Positions 36,132-48,273 of a stretch of 64,000 nucleotides of DNA are shown here, piece by piece. The notes beneath the pieces were generated by a model. That model had not been told where the DNA came from. It saw only the letters and a program-made list of their open reading frames with translations, and did not search any database. This stretch comes from Stachybotrys elegans. Taxonomy: Eukaryota; Ascomycota; Sordariomycetes; Hypocreales; Stachybotryaceae. Numbering within the stretch: the stretch's first letter is position 1; every line of letters begins with the position of its first letter. The translations under genes were made by a program, and so were the position numbers. The DNA lies in the NCBI GenBank assembly GCA_020746835.1, contig JAGPNK010000003.1, positions 620,001 to 684,000 of the forward strand, written 5' to 3'.

Positions 36132-37024
36132 AGGATATTTTGCTTTCTTGCGAAGCTGGACTTGCGAAGCCGGGACTTTGACTTATGTGATATGATTCAT
36201 GATCAGCACGTGAAAAGAGACTGCAGTCGTCGGCTGGATATCAGGATGGAGATCGTGCAGTAGCATACTTGTTGCGAGAGGGGAGACGAAATATCGAAGT
36301 CCCGATCTACCACTGCCTATGTTCTTTGGATAGCGATAACGATGATGAATGTATCGAGAGAAGACAGCGAGTGTTGTTTTTGCCATAGGTCGAGAGGATG
36401 AAGGAGATGAGGAGATGGCGTCAACAGAACTCGACTGGCGACCTACCTGATGTCAAGTTCCGCATTAACATACTAACGGGAGAAAGGTTGTACTGCCGGG
36501 CTGCATAAATAACGTATGAGGTAGAGTCTGTCATTCATGAAGATGACGCCATTCCCCGACAAGTGAGACAGTTGTTGAAGTCATGATGATGTTGACATAT
36601 TGTACCCATTCGAATTTCTCATCTAACAGAGAACATGAGCGACTCGAAGCAACCTCCTGTGATATGATAGCTATTTTCTTTGTAAAGCCTTCATTGTTTG
36701 ACACTGTTCTTTGGTCCTGCGGGTAGCAAGGCCACTATTGTTCGCATATACTATTGTTCTTTTTTCCACACTGCACGCACCTACTACATCATTTTCTTTG
36801 TAAAGCTAAAGATATGTGTGGCGTTGACAAACAGAGGACAGTGTATATACGAATTTGGTCTAGGGTAGATCTAGTTTTGTTGGGGAAAAACTCGTCGCGA
36901 TACACCGACAAACGGCGACGTCATTGAATTCATCTGGAAAGAGTTGGTGGTGAATGACCATTCCAAATCCAAGTGGCAACCTGCATTTTTCATCCTGAAA
37001 TTGAAAAATCAAGTCACAAGAATC
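36132..37024. other. Tandem intergenic region with a 16-bp direct repeat
   Basis: A/T-rich stretch between two plus-strand genes. An exact 16-bp repeat occurs at 36673 and 36791 (listed separately). No gene is supported. Confidence 0.6.
36673..36806. repeat. Pair of exact 16-bp direct repeats
   Basis: ATTTTCTTTGTAAAGC occurs at 36673-36688 and again at 36791-36806, 118 bp apart. There are no obvious target-site duplications or ends of a mobile element. Confidence 0.8.
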
Positions 37025-38218
37025 ATGGCAGAGAAGTACATCCTGCGGGTGACGGCCGGACCGGGCTACGACGAATCCCAGCACGTCCAAGTCCCCGTCA
37101 ACAAGCCTGAGACGGTGCATATCAAGCACGAGCTGGCCGAGATTGAGCTCAACGTGCGCGTGCAAAATTACCAGGGCCTGCCGCGAGACTCGCCATCTAC
37201 GTCGCCGTACTTTGCGCAGGAGCCGCACGCCTACAACCAGGACCAGTACAGCATCGGCTTCCGCTTCACACCTCTCAGGCCAACTTCCAAGAGCGGTAGC
37301 GAGGGGGAGGGGGAGGAGGAGGAGGATGGAATCAGAGGCACGGATCTACAGTTTGGCAATGACTTTGACCACCCGATCCGCGACCGGTTGCCGCCCGGGT
37401 TCAACACGGCCATGGGCATCGTGCGGTGGTGGATCGACCCGGGTCTGGACGGCGACGCCTACGCCGACAGGCCGTACCTGTACGGGCCGGCGCTGAGCTC
37501 CTTCAACGCGATACACGTGGGCCGCGGGGAGCACAGCGAGGAAAAGGGCGGGCTCTGGCTGGAGGAGGGCGGCGACGAGGACGGGCTGGAGAGGAGGCGC
37601 GCGGCGGGGATGCCGGGGACGAGCAAGGAGCGCATGAAGTGGGCGCTTGGGCAGGCGAGCAAAGAGGCGTGGCGGTTCACGTACGGGCAGACGTACGGGC
37701 TCGACTTTTTCAACCCGTATCTCGACTTTACGAACCTGGCGCTGCGGCTGCCGGGCTTTCACCTGCCCATCATGCGATACTGGGACGGCCAAGGACTACG
37801 GTAAGTTTGACACCCCTCGGGAGATGTGAATCCACGAAGCAACGGTTCTCTCTCTCTCTCTCTATAATAGAAAAATTTCTTTTCCGTTCCGTCATTACTG
37901 AAACCTCGACCTCTCTCCAGGCCCACCAAGCGCTCACATCAGCTTAGATACGTGCTGCGGAACAAGACGACCGAGGAGGTGTACCTCGTGGTCAACTTCA
38001 CGCTGTACCTGCGCGAGGACGTCAACGAGGACGGAAGCCTGAAGGCCGGGGCGGATGAGCGCGCGACGGCGCAGGCGCAAGCGCTCGGGGAGGAGAAGAC
38101 GGAGAAGAAGGCGGCAGGTGCCGGGCAGGTTGACGAGGAGGAGGCGCTGAGGGTGGCGAGGGAGAAGATGGGGCCGAAGCATGGAGAGGAGGAGACCAAG
38201 GCGGATGATGTCGACTGA
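37025..38218 (+). CDS. DUF1769 (UPF0590-type) family protein
   Basis: Two exons: 37025-37800 and 37948-38218 (348 aa), by homology choice of acceptor; an alternative acceptor at 37920 is also in frame and gives 357 aa. The N-terminus (MAEKYILRVTAGPGYD), the YSIGFRFTPLRP strand, the FDHPIRDRLPPGFN block and the YWDGQGLRYVLRNK stretch at the exon join are the conserved core of the fungal DUF1769 family, which has no assigned biochemical role. The C-terminal tail (about 310-348) is Lys/Glu/Ala-rich and probably disordered. An acidic Gly/Glu insert lies near 100. A cytosolic or peripheral protein is likely, as no signal peptide or membrane segment is seen. Confidence 0.9.
37847..37863 (+). repeat. 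(CT)n tract inside the DUF1769 intron
   Basis: A short dinucleotide run in the intron, upstream of two competing 3' splice sites. Confidence 0.85.
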
Positions 38219-39335
38219 GGGGCCTACGACTACGACAGTCACCCAATGCCTGCCTGGAGTCGCACAGCAAGGTCTAGGGATGTAAAAACAGAGTTTTAGA
38301 ATGGGTATAAGGGCTTATAATGTGGGAGGGGAATTAGATGGACAACTTGACCAATGCCCCTTCTGTACCTTGAGCGTGTCACGTCAGTCATGTGCAATTA
38401 CTTGGATGCAGGCCGGCATGGACGAGGGGGGTGACAATTACCGTGCCAAGATGCCGACAGAAAAAATAAAGAGCGAGAGAAGGAAGAAGAAAAAAAGGCA
38501 CCAAGCCGACCACGCGGCCTGAGTGTATTCCGAGACAACCGACAACCGACCGGCACGCAAGAGTTTGGGCAACGCAACGCGGGGTGGGAAGGAATTGCTT
38601 GGCGTGGGGAGTCTTCAGCTCAAGTCATTCATCGCGGCTGTACGGATAGACTGACTGACTCGCTGCGTCCAATGGCAGTTGATGACGATGTATTCTATTT
38701 CCCTTCACTTGGACTCGGTAATTGTGCGCTCCCCAAACGGACAAGGCGCAAGCCCTTCCCGCTCGCCCAAGGGCTAATGGCAATAGTCACCATAGAAGGG
38801 ACCCTGGTGGCGGTGGCGGCCGGTTCCCCCCTCACTCATCTCCAGATTATTCCCGTTGCCCGGGCTCTAGACTCGCATGGGTCTGGCCTGGAATGTTGGC
38901 AGAGACGTAAATTTAAAAGAGGAAAAAGTTATCAACAAGAAAGGCTAAAAGCCCTACCTCGGATATAAATTACTTGCTTCCCCTCACATCGGGGACATAC
39001 CATGCCCTGCCTCTTGTCCAAGATCCCGCGGGAGGGGAAACAAGATGCGAGGCGGAACAGGAAGAGACAAGACAAACCCAAAGTGAAGCTGGATCGTGTC
39101 ACGATAGTGCAAGGAAAGCAAAAAAGACCCGTTGACCAAGATAGTCCTGCTCCTCCCACGTGGAACAACCGCTCCCTCTTGGCTCTCTCCCTCTTCTCTC
39201 TCCGTCCGTCTGGGGATCTGCCAGCGAAGGTGTGGAGAAACGCCAGAAAAGTGACGGGACGCTCTACTAAATCCCATCGATTGTTATTCCCGTTGGCCCG
39301 GCCTGTCCACCTTCAATCTCCCCCCTCGTCCCACT

Positions 39336-39366
39336 GTCTCTCTCTCTCTCTCTCTTCCTCTCTCTT
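39336..39366 (+). repeat. (CT)n tract upstream of the MFS gene
   Basis: Dinucleotide repeat in the likely core promoter or leader, about 235 bp before the start codon. Confidence 0.85.
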
Positions 39367-39401
39367 TGGGAAAACTCTATCCACAATATTCCTTCATCCT
39401 T

Positions 39402-39454
39402 CCTTTCTTCTTCTCCTTCTCCTTCTCCTTCTCCTTCTCCTTCTCCTTCTTCTC
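39402..39454 (+). repeat. (CTTCTC)n hexamer tract in the MFS leader
   Basis: About six imperfect CCTTCT/CTTCTC units, about 150 bp before the start codon. Confidence 0.85.
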
Positions 39455-39598
39455 CCGTCTCTGCATTTGCTTGTGCTGTCTGGGTCCCGTGGATCTGCCC
39501 AATGCCCAACCTCACCTCGCCTCTGGACCCAGATCCGCCAGCCATCCCCGATGCAACGATAGATTTGGCAAATCCGTAGGAAAACACCCAGCCCTCCA

Positions 39599-41501
39599 AT
39601 GCCCGCCATCTCCGCCACCACCGCCGCGGACGGGCTGGATCACAATGCCATCACAGCAGCAGCAGCACCACCACCACCAGCAGCACAAGCATCACCACCA
39701 GCACCACCACCACTATCCCCGAGCGAGGATGGGTCGCCGGCTTCTCTCGACGGGGACAGCCCGGTCATCAACCTCTACCTCACCTTTGATACGCCTCTGC
39801 CCTCGATCCCGGCCCACCTCAACACGGGCCCCGATCTGCCCCCATGCCCTGACCTCTCCCGCTACGTCTCTCCCATGCAGTGGCACTTTGCACGCAAGGC
39901 CGTCCTCCTCGTGCTCTCCTGCATCGCCACCTTCTTGACGGCCTACACGGCCGGCGCATACTCCCCCCCCTCGCGCGCCATGGCCCACGACTTCAACTCC
40001 ACCAACACCGTCGTCCTGCTCGGCATATCGTCCTTTTGCCTGGGCTTTGCCCTTGCTCCCATGGCCCTTGCGCCTCTGTCGGAGCTCTGGGGCCGCTACC
40101 CCATCTTCGTCATCGCCGGTACGCTCTTCATGGTCTTCCAGGGCGTCTGCGCTCTTGTCGAGTCCGTCGGCGGCATCCTCGTCTCTCGCTTCCTCGTTGG
40201 CGTCGGCGGCTCCGTCTTCAGTGCCGTCGTCGGCGGTGTCATCTCCGACCTCTGGAGTAAGGAGGAGCGCAACATGCCCATGGCTGTATTCAGCGGATCC
40301 GTCCTCCTGGGCACGGGTGCTGGACCCATGGTCGCTGCAGCGCTGATTGAGACCTTGGAAAACGACACCTTGGCTTGGCAGTGGTCCTTCTGGCACCAGA
40401 TGATCATGGACGGAGTCTTGTTGCTGGCCCTCGTATTCCTCTTCAGAGAGAGCCGTGCGTCGGTATTGCTCACGCGCAAGGCCCATGCTCTGAATAGGTG
40501 GTATGGGCAGCTCGAGAAGCACGGTGTCTACGGGTTCCATCTCGCTCATCTCCCCGGTGAAGGTGCCGACCCATCGGCACTATCGAGCAAGGCTTCCCTT
40601 AGCCAATTGGACGAGCCCAAGGTAGTTGCTGATGGCTCGGGCGTGCCGCCAAGCTCCCAGCTGCGGCGCATTCGCTGGGTCGTCAAGGAGGACGAAAGCA
40701 GGCCTCCGCTGGGAAAGCTCATGGCGACTTCCATCAGCCGCCCATTCCACCTCCTCTTCACCGAGCCCATTGTCTTCTGCTTCTCCCTCTGGGCGGCATT
40801 CTCCTGGGGCGTGCTCTTCATGTCCTTTGCCGTCGTGCCCTACCTCTATGGTGACGACTTTGCCATGTCGAGCCGCGTATACATCGCCATGATGGCCGCA
40901 GCCGTCGTAGCCACCGTTGTCGGCGTATGCCAAGAGGAGCTCCTCAAGCACCCGCAGTGGCGCAACCACGGCGACAGCGGTGTCCCGTACTCCGACTCCA
41001 AGTTCTGGGCCTTTATGCGGCGGCGCTTTCCCGCCGAGTCGCCCGAGTCCAGGCTGTACTTTGCCTGCGTTACGGCCATGTTCCTGCCCGCCGGGCTGCT
41101 CGGCGGCTTCATGGCCCCGCACAGCATGAGAGGGTACGCGCCCGCCGTCGGCCTGGGATTCGCCAACTGGGGTATCTACTCGGTGTATCTGGCCAGCTTC
41201 AACTACATGGCCGACGCGTACCAGATCTACGCGTCGTCGGCCCTCGCTGCGCAGAGCTTCTGTCGCAACATCCTGGGCGGCGCCTTTGGCGTCATTACGA
41301 GCATGATCTTCCGTGACCTGGGGCTCATCGGCGCCGGAGGGTTGCTGGGCGGCATTGCCATCATCTTAACCTTGATCCCGTGGGTGCTGATGTTTCTGGG
41401 GCCGAGGATCCGAGCGAGGAGCGGATTTGCTATTGTAAGCAGCTGTTTCTCCATGTTAACAAAAGGTGAAGCTAACAACTCAACAGTCACTGCAGCAATG
41501 A
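39599..41501 (+). CDS. DHA1-type MFS drug/H+ antiporter-like transporter
   Basis: Two exons: 39599-41434 and 41487-41501 (616 aa). The 52-nt intron (GTAAGC...GCTAAC...CAG) is compelling and leaves a last exon of only four codons plus stop, so the protein ends ...FAISLQQ. Without splicing the frame would run to 41521. The N-terminal ~80 residues are Ala/Pro-rich, partly from a CAG/CAC repeat, and precede about 12 membrane segments. The loop 2-3 motif LSELWGRYPIF and the motif C-like GSVLLGTGAGPMVAAAL support a DHA1 multidrug-type exporter. A long cytosolic loop between TM6 and TM7 ends PLGKLMATSISRPFHLLFTEP, as in fungal DHA1 members. The substrate is unknown. Confidence 0.9.
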
Positions 41502-41959
41502 TACCACGTGTGCGAGCATAGCATTATAGTTGCACAGCGTTTGACTTATGACGGGGGAAAAAGATCAACGATAGATACCACGGCATAGCATATGAGCCAC
41601 ATTACAGTTCTGCGAGTGCTGCATGCTTGGATAGGCGATAGACTTTTACTGTATTTTCTTCCTCTTTCCATCTTCCCGTTTTGGAGGACTTGTTCAAGAA
41701 GCATTTGTGACGGGGCTCTTATTGAGGCTTGGAATGCCGATTCCTGTCACCAGATGGCTCTTTGTGAGGGTGTGCATGGATGTCCGCCTAGCCAATCAGC
41801 CAAGCTATCTGAGGAATTCAAGACGCCACATATGTCCAACTCGGCTTTCGTGAGAGATCATGTGTTGGATCGTGACGCTGCACGAGGCCCCCTCAAGGTG
41901 AACCGAGAACGTCGCCCACCAAGTCGGCGATAATAGGGCGATCCAGATTATTTGCCCAT
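41502..41959. other. Convergent 3' intergenic region
   Basis: Between the MFS (+) and PBDC1 (-) stops. No gene is seen. Confidence 0.6.
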
Positions 41960-42708
41960 CTATGCCTTATTGGCTTGCGCTTTCTCGTAAATCCAGTCGT
42001 TTAGACCCTTCTTATTCCTAGTGCAAACTGTGAGCGGCGTCAATCATCTTGACAAAAGTAGCACGTATCATACCTGGCGATCTCGATGGCGTAGAACTGC
42101 ATACGGGGGACTTATGAAATGGTCAGCACCGGCGCCAATACATCCATGATGTTGGCAGCGACATACCAAAGATAGTGGTGTCCTCCTCGTACTCGGCCTT
42201 GGGGTTGTTGCGGACCATGGTGCCAAAGTTGAAGTCCTCGACCCTCTTCTCATAGGCCATCAAGAAGTTGCGCCAGAGCTCCTTGCCTTTCTTGCTCTTC
42301 ATCTCGTCTTCGTCCACGGTGGCGGCGGGGTCAAAGTCTGGGAACGTCTCCATGAGATGGTTGTAGATCTCCTCGTCGAGCTTGGTCAGGCGCAGCGACG
42401 AGCCCTTGACCTTTTCGAGGATGGACCAGTAGGTCTGCATGTGCTGGACGACTGCAAGGGAGCGAATCGCACGGGTCAGCCGGGGGAACCGAGCGGGATA
42501 TGGGTGCATCTGTGCGGCGGGTGAGGGTTGTGCCAACCTTTGACTGCGAACTGCTTCTCAATCTACACGGCGGCACAAGAAAAAGTTAGAAGTGCGGGCG
42601 GACAGCGGCGGGGTCTGCGCATACCTCTTCCATGTTTCCCGCATCTTCGGCCTTGAAGTCCTTGGGCACATTGCCCGCATTCATCTGCATGCTCTCTATG
42701 GGATCCAT
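41960..42708 (-). CDS. PBDC1: PBDC1 family protein (eEF1A-chaperone homologue)
   Basis: Five exons on the minus strand: 42708-42625, 42562-42538, 42451-42167, 42110-42074 and 42017-41960 (162 aa). The join phases agree at every step. The assembled protein has the conserved core of the PBDC1/yeast YPL225W family: IEKQFAVKVVQHMQTYW, LTKLDEEIYNHLMETFPDFD, KVRDFNF-like VEDFNFGTMVRNN, and VPRMQFYAIEIARNKKGLNDW. Yeast members are reported to chaperone the GTPase domain of nascent eEF1A; that role is from family knowledge. Two micro-exons (25 and 37 nt) are unusually small. It is divergent from STE6 and shares a 771-bp promoter region. Small cytosolic protein, no signal peptide. Confidence 0.93.
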
Positions 42709-43479
42709 GTTGCTTGCTGTGTCGATAGCCCGAAGGAAGGTAGGGATAGCTGGTAGGTTGGATGTGACTCGAGAGCGACGGATAACGAACAACGTGGGGC
42801 AGAAATTTGAGCGACAAGAAGAAATGGAGGGGCAATGATGATATCAGTAACAGTGCGTGCGACGATCTACATACTGTACAAAGCACTGTGCGCTAACCAC
42901 TGTCACCACCGCGTCGCTTGTAACTGTTCCGTCATCTTATTTCCTGAATGTTCTGCGAAACGCATAATGCATACACAAATCGAAAGGACTCGAAGTTTCC
43001 GAACAAGTAAAAAAAGAAGCGAAGACGATGATAGCTTCGAGACCAACAATCATGCCGTACCCGTGGGATCCAACACCCCGAGATGCAGGCTTCATCGCCC
43101 CAACCAACGGCATCATGACGCCGAAACAAAGTCGGACTCGGCTTCAGCAGGCTGGATAGTCAATTAATCCCGCCAGACTGGAATTGAGCGCGTGGACCGA
43201 GCGTGCCTTTGTTGCTGGGGCGGCGGCGTGGTGGTGCTTTCGCATCGTGAGAACAATGCGGACCCCAAACAACCACAATGGCCACCACAATGGAACGCCT
43301 CGGCGCCATGCCCCCATTATCCCGCCAACACACCTTCATTCATCTCTCCCCATCCGGCATGTCTCTCCCTGAAAGAAGATCGGACCAAAGCCGTTGTAGT
43401 CTCCTACTCTGGGCCCCTCCTTTCTCATCATGTCGTCCTTCATCTCTTCGTCACACTCATTCATATTCTGCAGTCCATC
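42709..43479. other. Divergent promoter region PBDC1/STE6
   Basis: 771 bp between the two start codons. No conserved element is recognised. Confidence 0.6.
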
Positions 43480-46400
43480 ATGGCCTACGAGCTGCAAGAC
43501 GCACCGAGCATCTCCGAACCCCAGGCATCTACTCCTGTCTCGTCTGCCGCTGCGTCCTTCACCACCCTCAGTATTACCGACGAAAAGGAAGTCCAAGAAA
43601 ACTCCCAGCCGCCCGCCAAGTTATCCTGGAGGCGCCTCTTCGCCTTTACCAGATGGAGCCATGCAGTTCCCCTGTCAGCGGCCATCCTGAGCACCCTTGC
43701 CTCGGCAGCTCTCAGGACATATATAGCCGTCATTCTGGGCAACGTCTTCGATGTCGTCGCCGACTTTGGTAGCGGCCAGGTTTCTGCCGATGAAATGCTG
43801 GCAGATGTCACTCGCTGGTGTACCATCCTGGCCGCTCTTACCGCCGCCAACTGGTTCGCAAACTCTGCCTTTCTTTCTTCGTGGATCATCTTTGGCGAGA
43901 TCCAGGCCCAAACAGCTCGACGCGACGTCTTTGCCAGCCTGGTGGCAAGGGATATGTCGTGGTTTGAGTCTGCAGAGCAAGGCATATCGAGCCTACTCAC
44001 CCGCCTCCAAACGTAGGTGTATTCCTGTCCCACTAGAGGAGGATAAATGCTGACTTTTGGGCCAGTCAGACCAGGGAGCTCCAGTTAGGCACGTCACAGC
44101 TTCTCGGCCAACTTGTGTGCGATCTTTGCACCTCAGTCGCATCGCTTTGCATCGCCGTTTACTACAACTGGCGCTTGACACTTGTACTGATCGCAACCTT
44201 ACCGCTTTCTGTGGGTGCTCTTTGGCTCTCAGGCCGAGGGTTGGAACCAGCCATTCGATCCCAGAAGCACCAACTCGAAAAAGCATCGAAGCATGCCACG
44301 GCCTCTCTCACTGCCATCGATATCGTCAAGGTCTTTAACGGCTCGGGGCAGGACTTGCACTTATACAAGAACATAATCCAGCAGGCGACCAAGTACTATC
44401 TTCTGCAGGCACGCTGCAACGCCATCCAGATGGGGTATTGTGACTTCTGGGTCATTATGATGTTCGTTGTTGGCTTCTGGTACGGCGCCTCTCTGGTAGA
44501 GAATGGTGCCGAGCCTGGCAATGTATTCACCACTTTCTACGCTGTCCTGATCGCCTTTCAAGGAATTGAGGCATTCATGCCCCATGTTCTGGTTCTCGTC
44601 AAAGGCGTATCCGCTGGTACCTTCTTGGCCAACTTTGTGGCTTCCACATACAACGCTCTGGATATGGGTTCAAACGAGAACCTGAAGCCTGAAGAATGCC
44701 GAGGCACCATAGAGTTAACAAATGTGAGTACCCATGGCTCAAATGCATCATCATATCTAATGCGAAACAGGTCAGCTATTCCTACCCCTCCAGCCATGAC
44801 AAGATGGTCTTGAATAGATCCTCCTTCATATTTCCTGAAGGCAGGATGACCTTCATCGTGGGGAGGAGTGGATCAGGCAAGAGCACTCTGGGAAACATCA
44901 TATCGAACCTGGTCGAACCGTTGAGTGGCGATGTCTTCATCGACAACCATCCATACTGGAGACTAGACAAACAGTGGATCAAGGCAAACGTGACTCTTAT
45001 CCAGCAAGCAAGCGTCCTTTTCGACGACACCGTGTTTGGCAATGTCACTCTTGGCCACTCATCTCCCGATGAAGCTTCGAGAGAGGAGGTTTACGCAGCC
45101 TGCGAGATGGCATGGCTTCATCCTTGCATCTTGAGTCTTCCGCACGGCATGGATACCAATGTCGGACCTGGAGGACACCACCTGAGCGGCGGTCAAAAGC
45201 AGCGGCTTGCGCTGGCGCGAGCCCGACTTCGAGACCCCCCGGTTCTCATTCTCGACGAAATTACCAGCGGCTTAGATCAAGTCACCAAATGCCTGGTCAT
45301 GGAGTCTCTCCGCAAGTGGAGGCAAGACAAGACGACAATAGTAATCACGCATGATGTGAGCCAGATCAACGACGATGAGTTTGTATATGTCATGGACAAC
45401 GCGAATCTCGTTGAAGAAGGAGTCAAGGAAGATCTCATGCAGCTCTCCAATGGTTATCTGGCTCATCTTGCAGCCCTTGGTACTAAGGATCAGCGAGGAA
45501 GCACTCTGGACAAGGGGCCTAGCAAAGCCGAGGCATCAGTTCAATGTCCAGAGGCTTGTCCTACCGAGAGATATACGGCCACGAACCGCTTTTCACAGCT
45601 CGTCTTGAACGAGCTTGAGCAGTACACGCTCCAAAAACCGCGCCCATCTTTCTGCCCTCGAACATCGTTCCGGTTTGATGAGACGTATGCGATTAATACG
45701 AGCAGCGACAACAACCGGCTATCGACTATGCTTGATAGGGATATGCAGCAAGCGATGGACCCAAGATTTCTCAACCTTGACATCGAGAGCGAAGTCACCG
45801 AGGAGAGGAGGCGATTTTCTGCATACATCAACCAACAGTTCCTCGCCTCCCACAACTTCTTGGTCGAAGATTGGAGGAGCAGCCTCCCGACAATCGATTC
45901 TCTCAGCGACTGCAAAACCCTCACCTCTATGACAGATTCCATGACCACACTGGACAAGCTGGACTTTTCCTCGTTTGAAACCCGTTCCCGCAAACCCATC
46001 TCGAGCATACATATACTCGAAATGGGCTCCCGCCCGTCCCAGGAAAGCGACCTCCCGCCCGCAGAGCAAGAAGCTGTACCGCCGCACCGCTCGCTGCTGT
46101 CTATTCTCAGGACAGTCTGGCCAACACTCTCATCCCGCGATAGAGCAGCCATAGTAGCCGGCATGCTACTCTGCGCCGTGGCATCCGCGTGCACACCGTG
46201 CTTCTCCTACTGCTTCGCCCAACTCCTCGCCGCGCTGTGGTCCAGGGGCAATAGAATGGCCGAGGGCATGCGCTGGGCCCTGATGCTCATGGGCATCGCC
46301 GTTGTCGACGGTGTCGCCACTGGAGTTGGACGGTACCTCCTAGAAATCATGGCGCAGAAATGGGTCGACGCTGTCCGCTTCCAGGCTTTCGAGCGCGTTC

Positions 46401-47911
46401 TCGATCAGCCCAAGGCCTGGTTCGAAACAACCAGCCATTCACCAGGTCGCATCAACGAATGCCTCGAGAGGAACTCGGAAGAGATGCGCAATATCGTGGG
46501 CCGCTTCGTCCCCATAATCATCTACGTCGGAGGCATCATCTCCATCTCCTTTATCTGGGCCCTCACCATCTCCTGGCGCCTCACCCTCCTCGCCCTCTCC
46601 CCGGCCCCCGTCGTGCTCGGCGCCGTCAAGGCCTTCTCCTACGTGAGCAACAAGTGGGAGACGAGGTGCAACGCCGGCGCCGAGGACTCGAGCGCACTTT
46701 TGACGGAGATCTTCCTCAACATTCGCGTCGTCAAGGCCCTTACGCTGGAGAAGCATTTCACGCGCAAATACGCACGCTCCATCTCCGCGACGCTGGGCCT
46801 CGGCCTCCGGCGGGCTGCGTATACCAGCCTCCTTTACGGCGTGTACCAGTGCATGAACTTTGCCCTCATCGCCCTCGTCTTCTACTATGCCACCGTGCTC
46901 CTCACGCAGGGGGAGGGCCGCATCACCGTCGCCCAGATCACGCAGGTCATCAACCTGCTACTCTTCGGCATCGGCACGTCCACCACGATCTTGAGCCACT
47001 TGCCCCAGCTCACCATGGCGCAGGCTACGGCATCACAGCTCCTCGAGTTCAGCAACATGCCGGCGCACTCAAAAGGAGAGCATCGAGGCACCCGCAAGCT
47101 TGAATCATACCTCCCCGTCAAACTCAACAACCTAACCTTCTCCTACAGTCACGCGAACGCAACGCCCGTTCTAAGAAATGTATCCCTCGAAATCACTCCT
47201 CGCCAATGCACGGCCATTGTAGGCTCCTCCGGCTGCGGCAAATCGACCCTTCTCTCCATAATCCTTGGCCTCTACACACCGGCACCACCGAATCTCGGCG
47301 ACCTCGCGCCCCTTACCTTTGCCGGCGTCCCTCATGGCGACATCGACTCCCACGACCTTCACACGGTCATGTCCTACGTCCCACAGGCCCCTTACCTCTT
47401 CCCCGCCACTGTCGCCGAAAACATCGCCTACGGCCTCCCCGAGAAATCATACCTCCGCTCCGCCGGCTCCATCCGCCATGCCGCGCAGGAAGCCGGCATC
47501 CACGACTTCATCGCCTCTCTGCCTTACGGCTACCAGACCCCCATCGGTGATGGCGGCCAGGCCATCTCGGGCGGCCAGGCCCAGCGCATCAATATTGCCC
47601 GCGCCCTCGTTCGCCGCCCGCAGCTACTCGTGCTCGATGAGCCCACGAGCGCCCTCGACGCCGAGAGCGCTGACCTCGTCCGCTGCACGATCCGCGACCT
47701 GACGCGCCGCACTGCCCGAAACATGGCTGTCGTGCTGGTCACGCACAGTACCGACATGATGCGCGTGGCGGATAACATCGTGGTGCTTGATGCTGGGGCC
47801 AAAGTGGAGGAAGGATCGTTTGAGGACCTTGCGAGTGCGGACGGGCCGTTTGCGAAGCTGATCGCCGGAGGGCGACATAGCACCGAGGAGCACGGAGTGA
47901 CAGCAAGGTGA
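43480..47911 (+). CDS. STE6: MDR-type ABC exporter, a-factor (STE6-like) pheromone transporter
   Basis: Three exons: 43480-44012, 44066-44723 and 44771-47911 (1443 aa). Full transporter in the order TMD1-NBD1-TMD2-NBD2. NBD1 has Walker A GRSGSGKST (about 428-436), Q-loop LIQQASVLF, signature LSGGQKQR (about 535) and Walker B LILDE (about 555-559). NBD2 has Walker A GSSGCGKST (about 1214), signature ISGGQAQR (about 1329) and LVLDEPTSALD (about 1350). Both H-loops (ITHD, VTHS) are intact, so both sites look functional. A Ser/Thr-rich linker of about 220 residues joins the halves (about 631-855). By similarity it exports the prenylated a-type mating pheromone; other lipopeptide substrates are possible. 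Start chosen as the ATG of MAYELQD, with an open but unsupported frame upstream. Confidence 0.93.
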
Positions 47912-48273
47912 TACCTATGTACTACACGTGCCGGACATTATTCAAGAATACTATCGTTACAATCCACACTTGATATTCTTTCTGAGGGATGGGGCTCGGC
48001 TCTTTTTATCATCCTTAGCTTCAATCCTGTCATATGCCTATTTTAAGTTATCAAAAGAAGGTGCTGGTACTAGGATTTGGATTAGAATAATCATTCACAA
48101 GGATTTCGAATTGACCGAGAATACGGAGCGTGTTTCGCCGTATCGACCAAAAAGCTATGAGGGTATCGTGGCGCCAAATGTCATATCGCCAACGCTCCAA
48201 GAAAAGACCATATAGTACGCCGCCGTAAATTTTACAAACAAATACGCCATCATCATCATGTCCTACAAGCTCT
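47912..48273. other. Convergent 3' intergenic region
   Basis: Between the STE6 (+) and rhodopsin-domain (-) stops. Nothing coding is seen. Confidence 0.6.

Larger units (their letters stand above)
38219..39598. other. Promoter region of the MFS gene
   Basis: About 1.4 kb between two plus-strand genes. Pyrimidine-rich runs occur at 39336-39366 and 39402-39454, just upstream of the MFS start. CT-rich stretches are common at fungal transcription starts. No gene is supported. Confidence 0.6.

Noticed and set aside
39713..40549. Long minus-strand frame opposite the MFS gene (about 278 codons)
   Set aside because: Asp/Glu/Gly-rich antisense frame with no motif; the plus strand encodes a complete transporter with canonical motifs.
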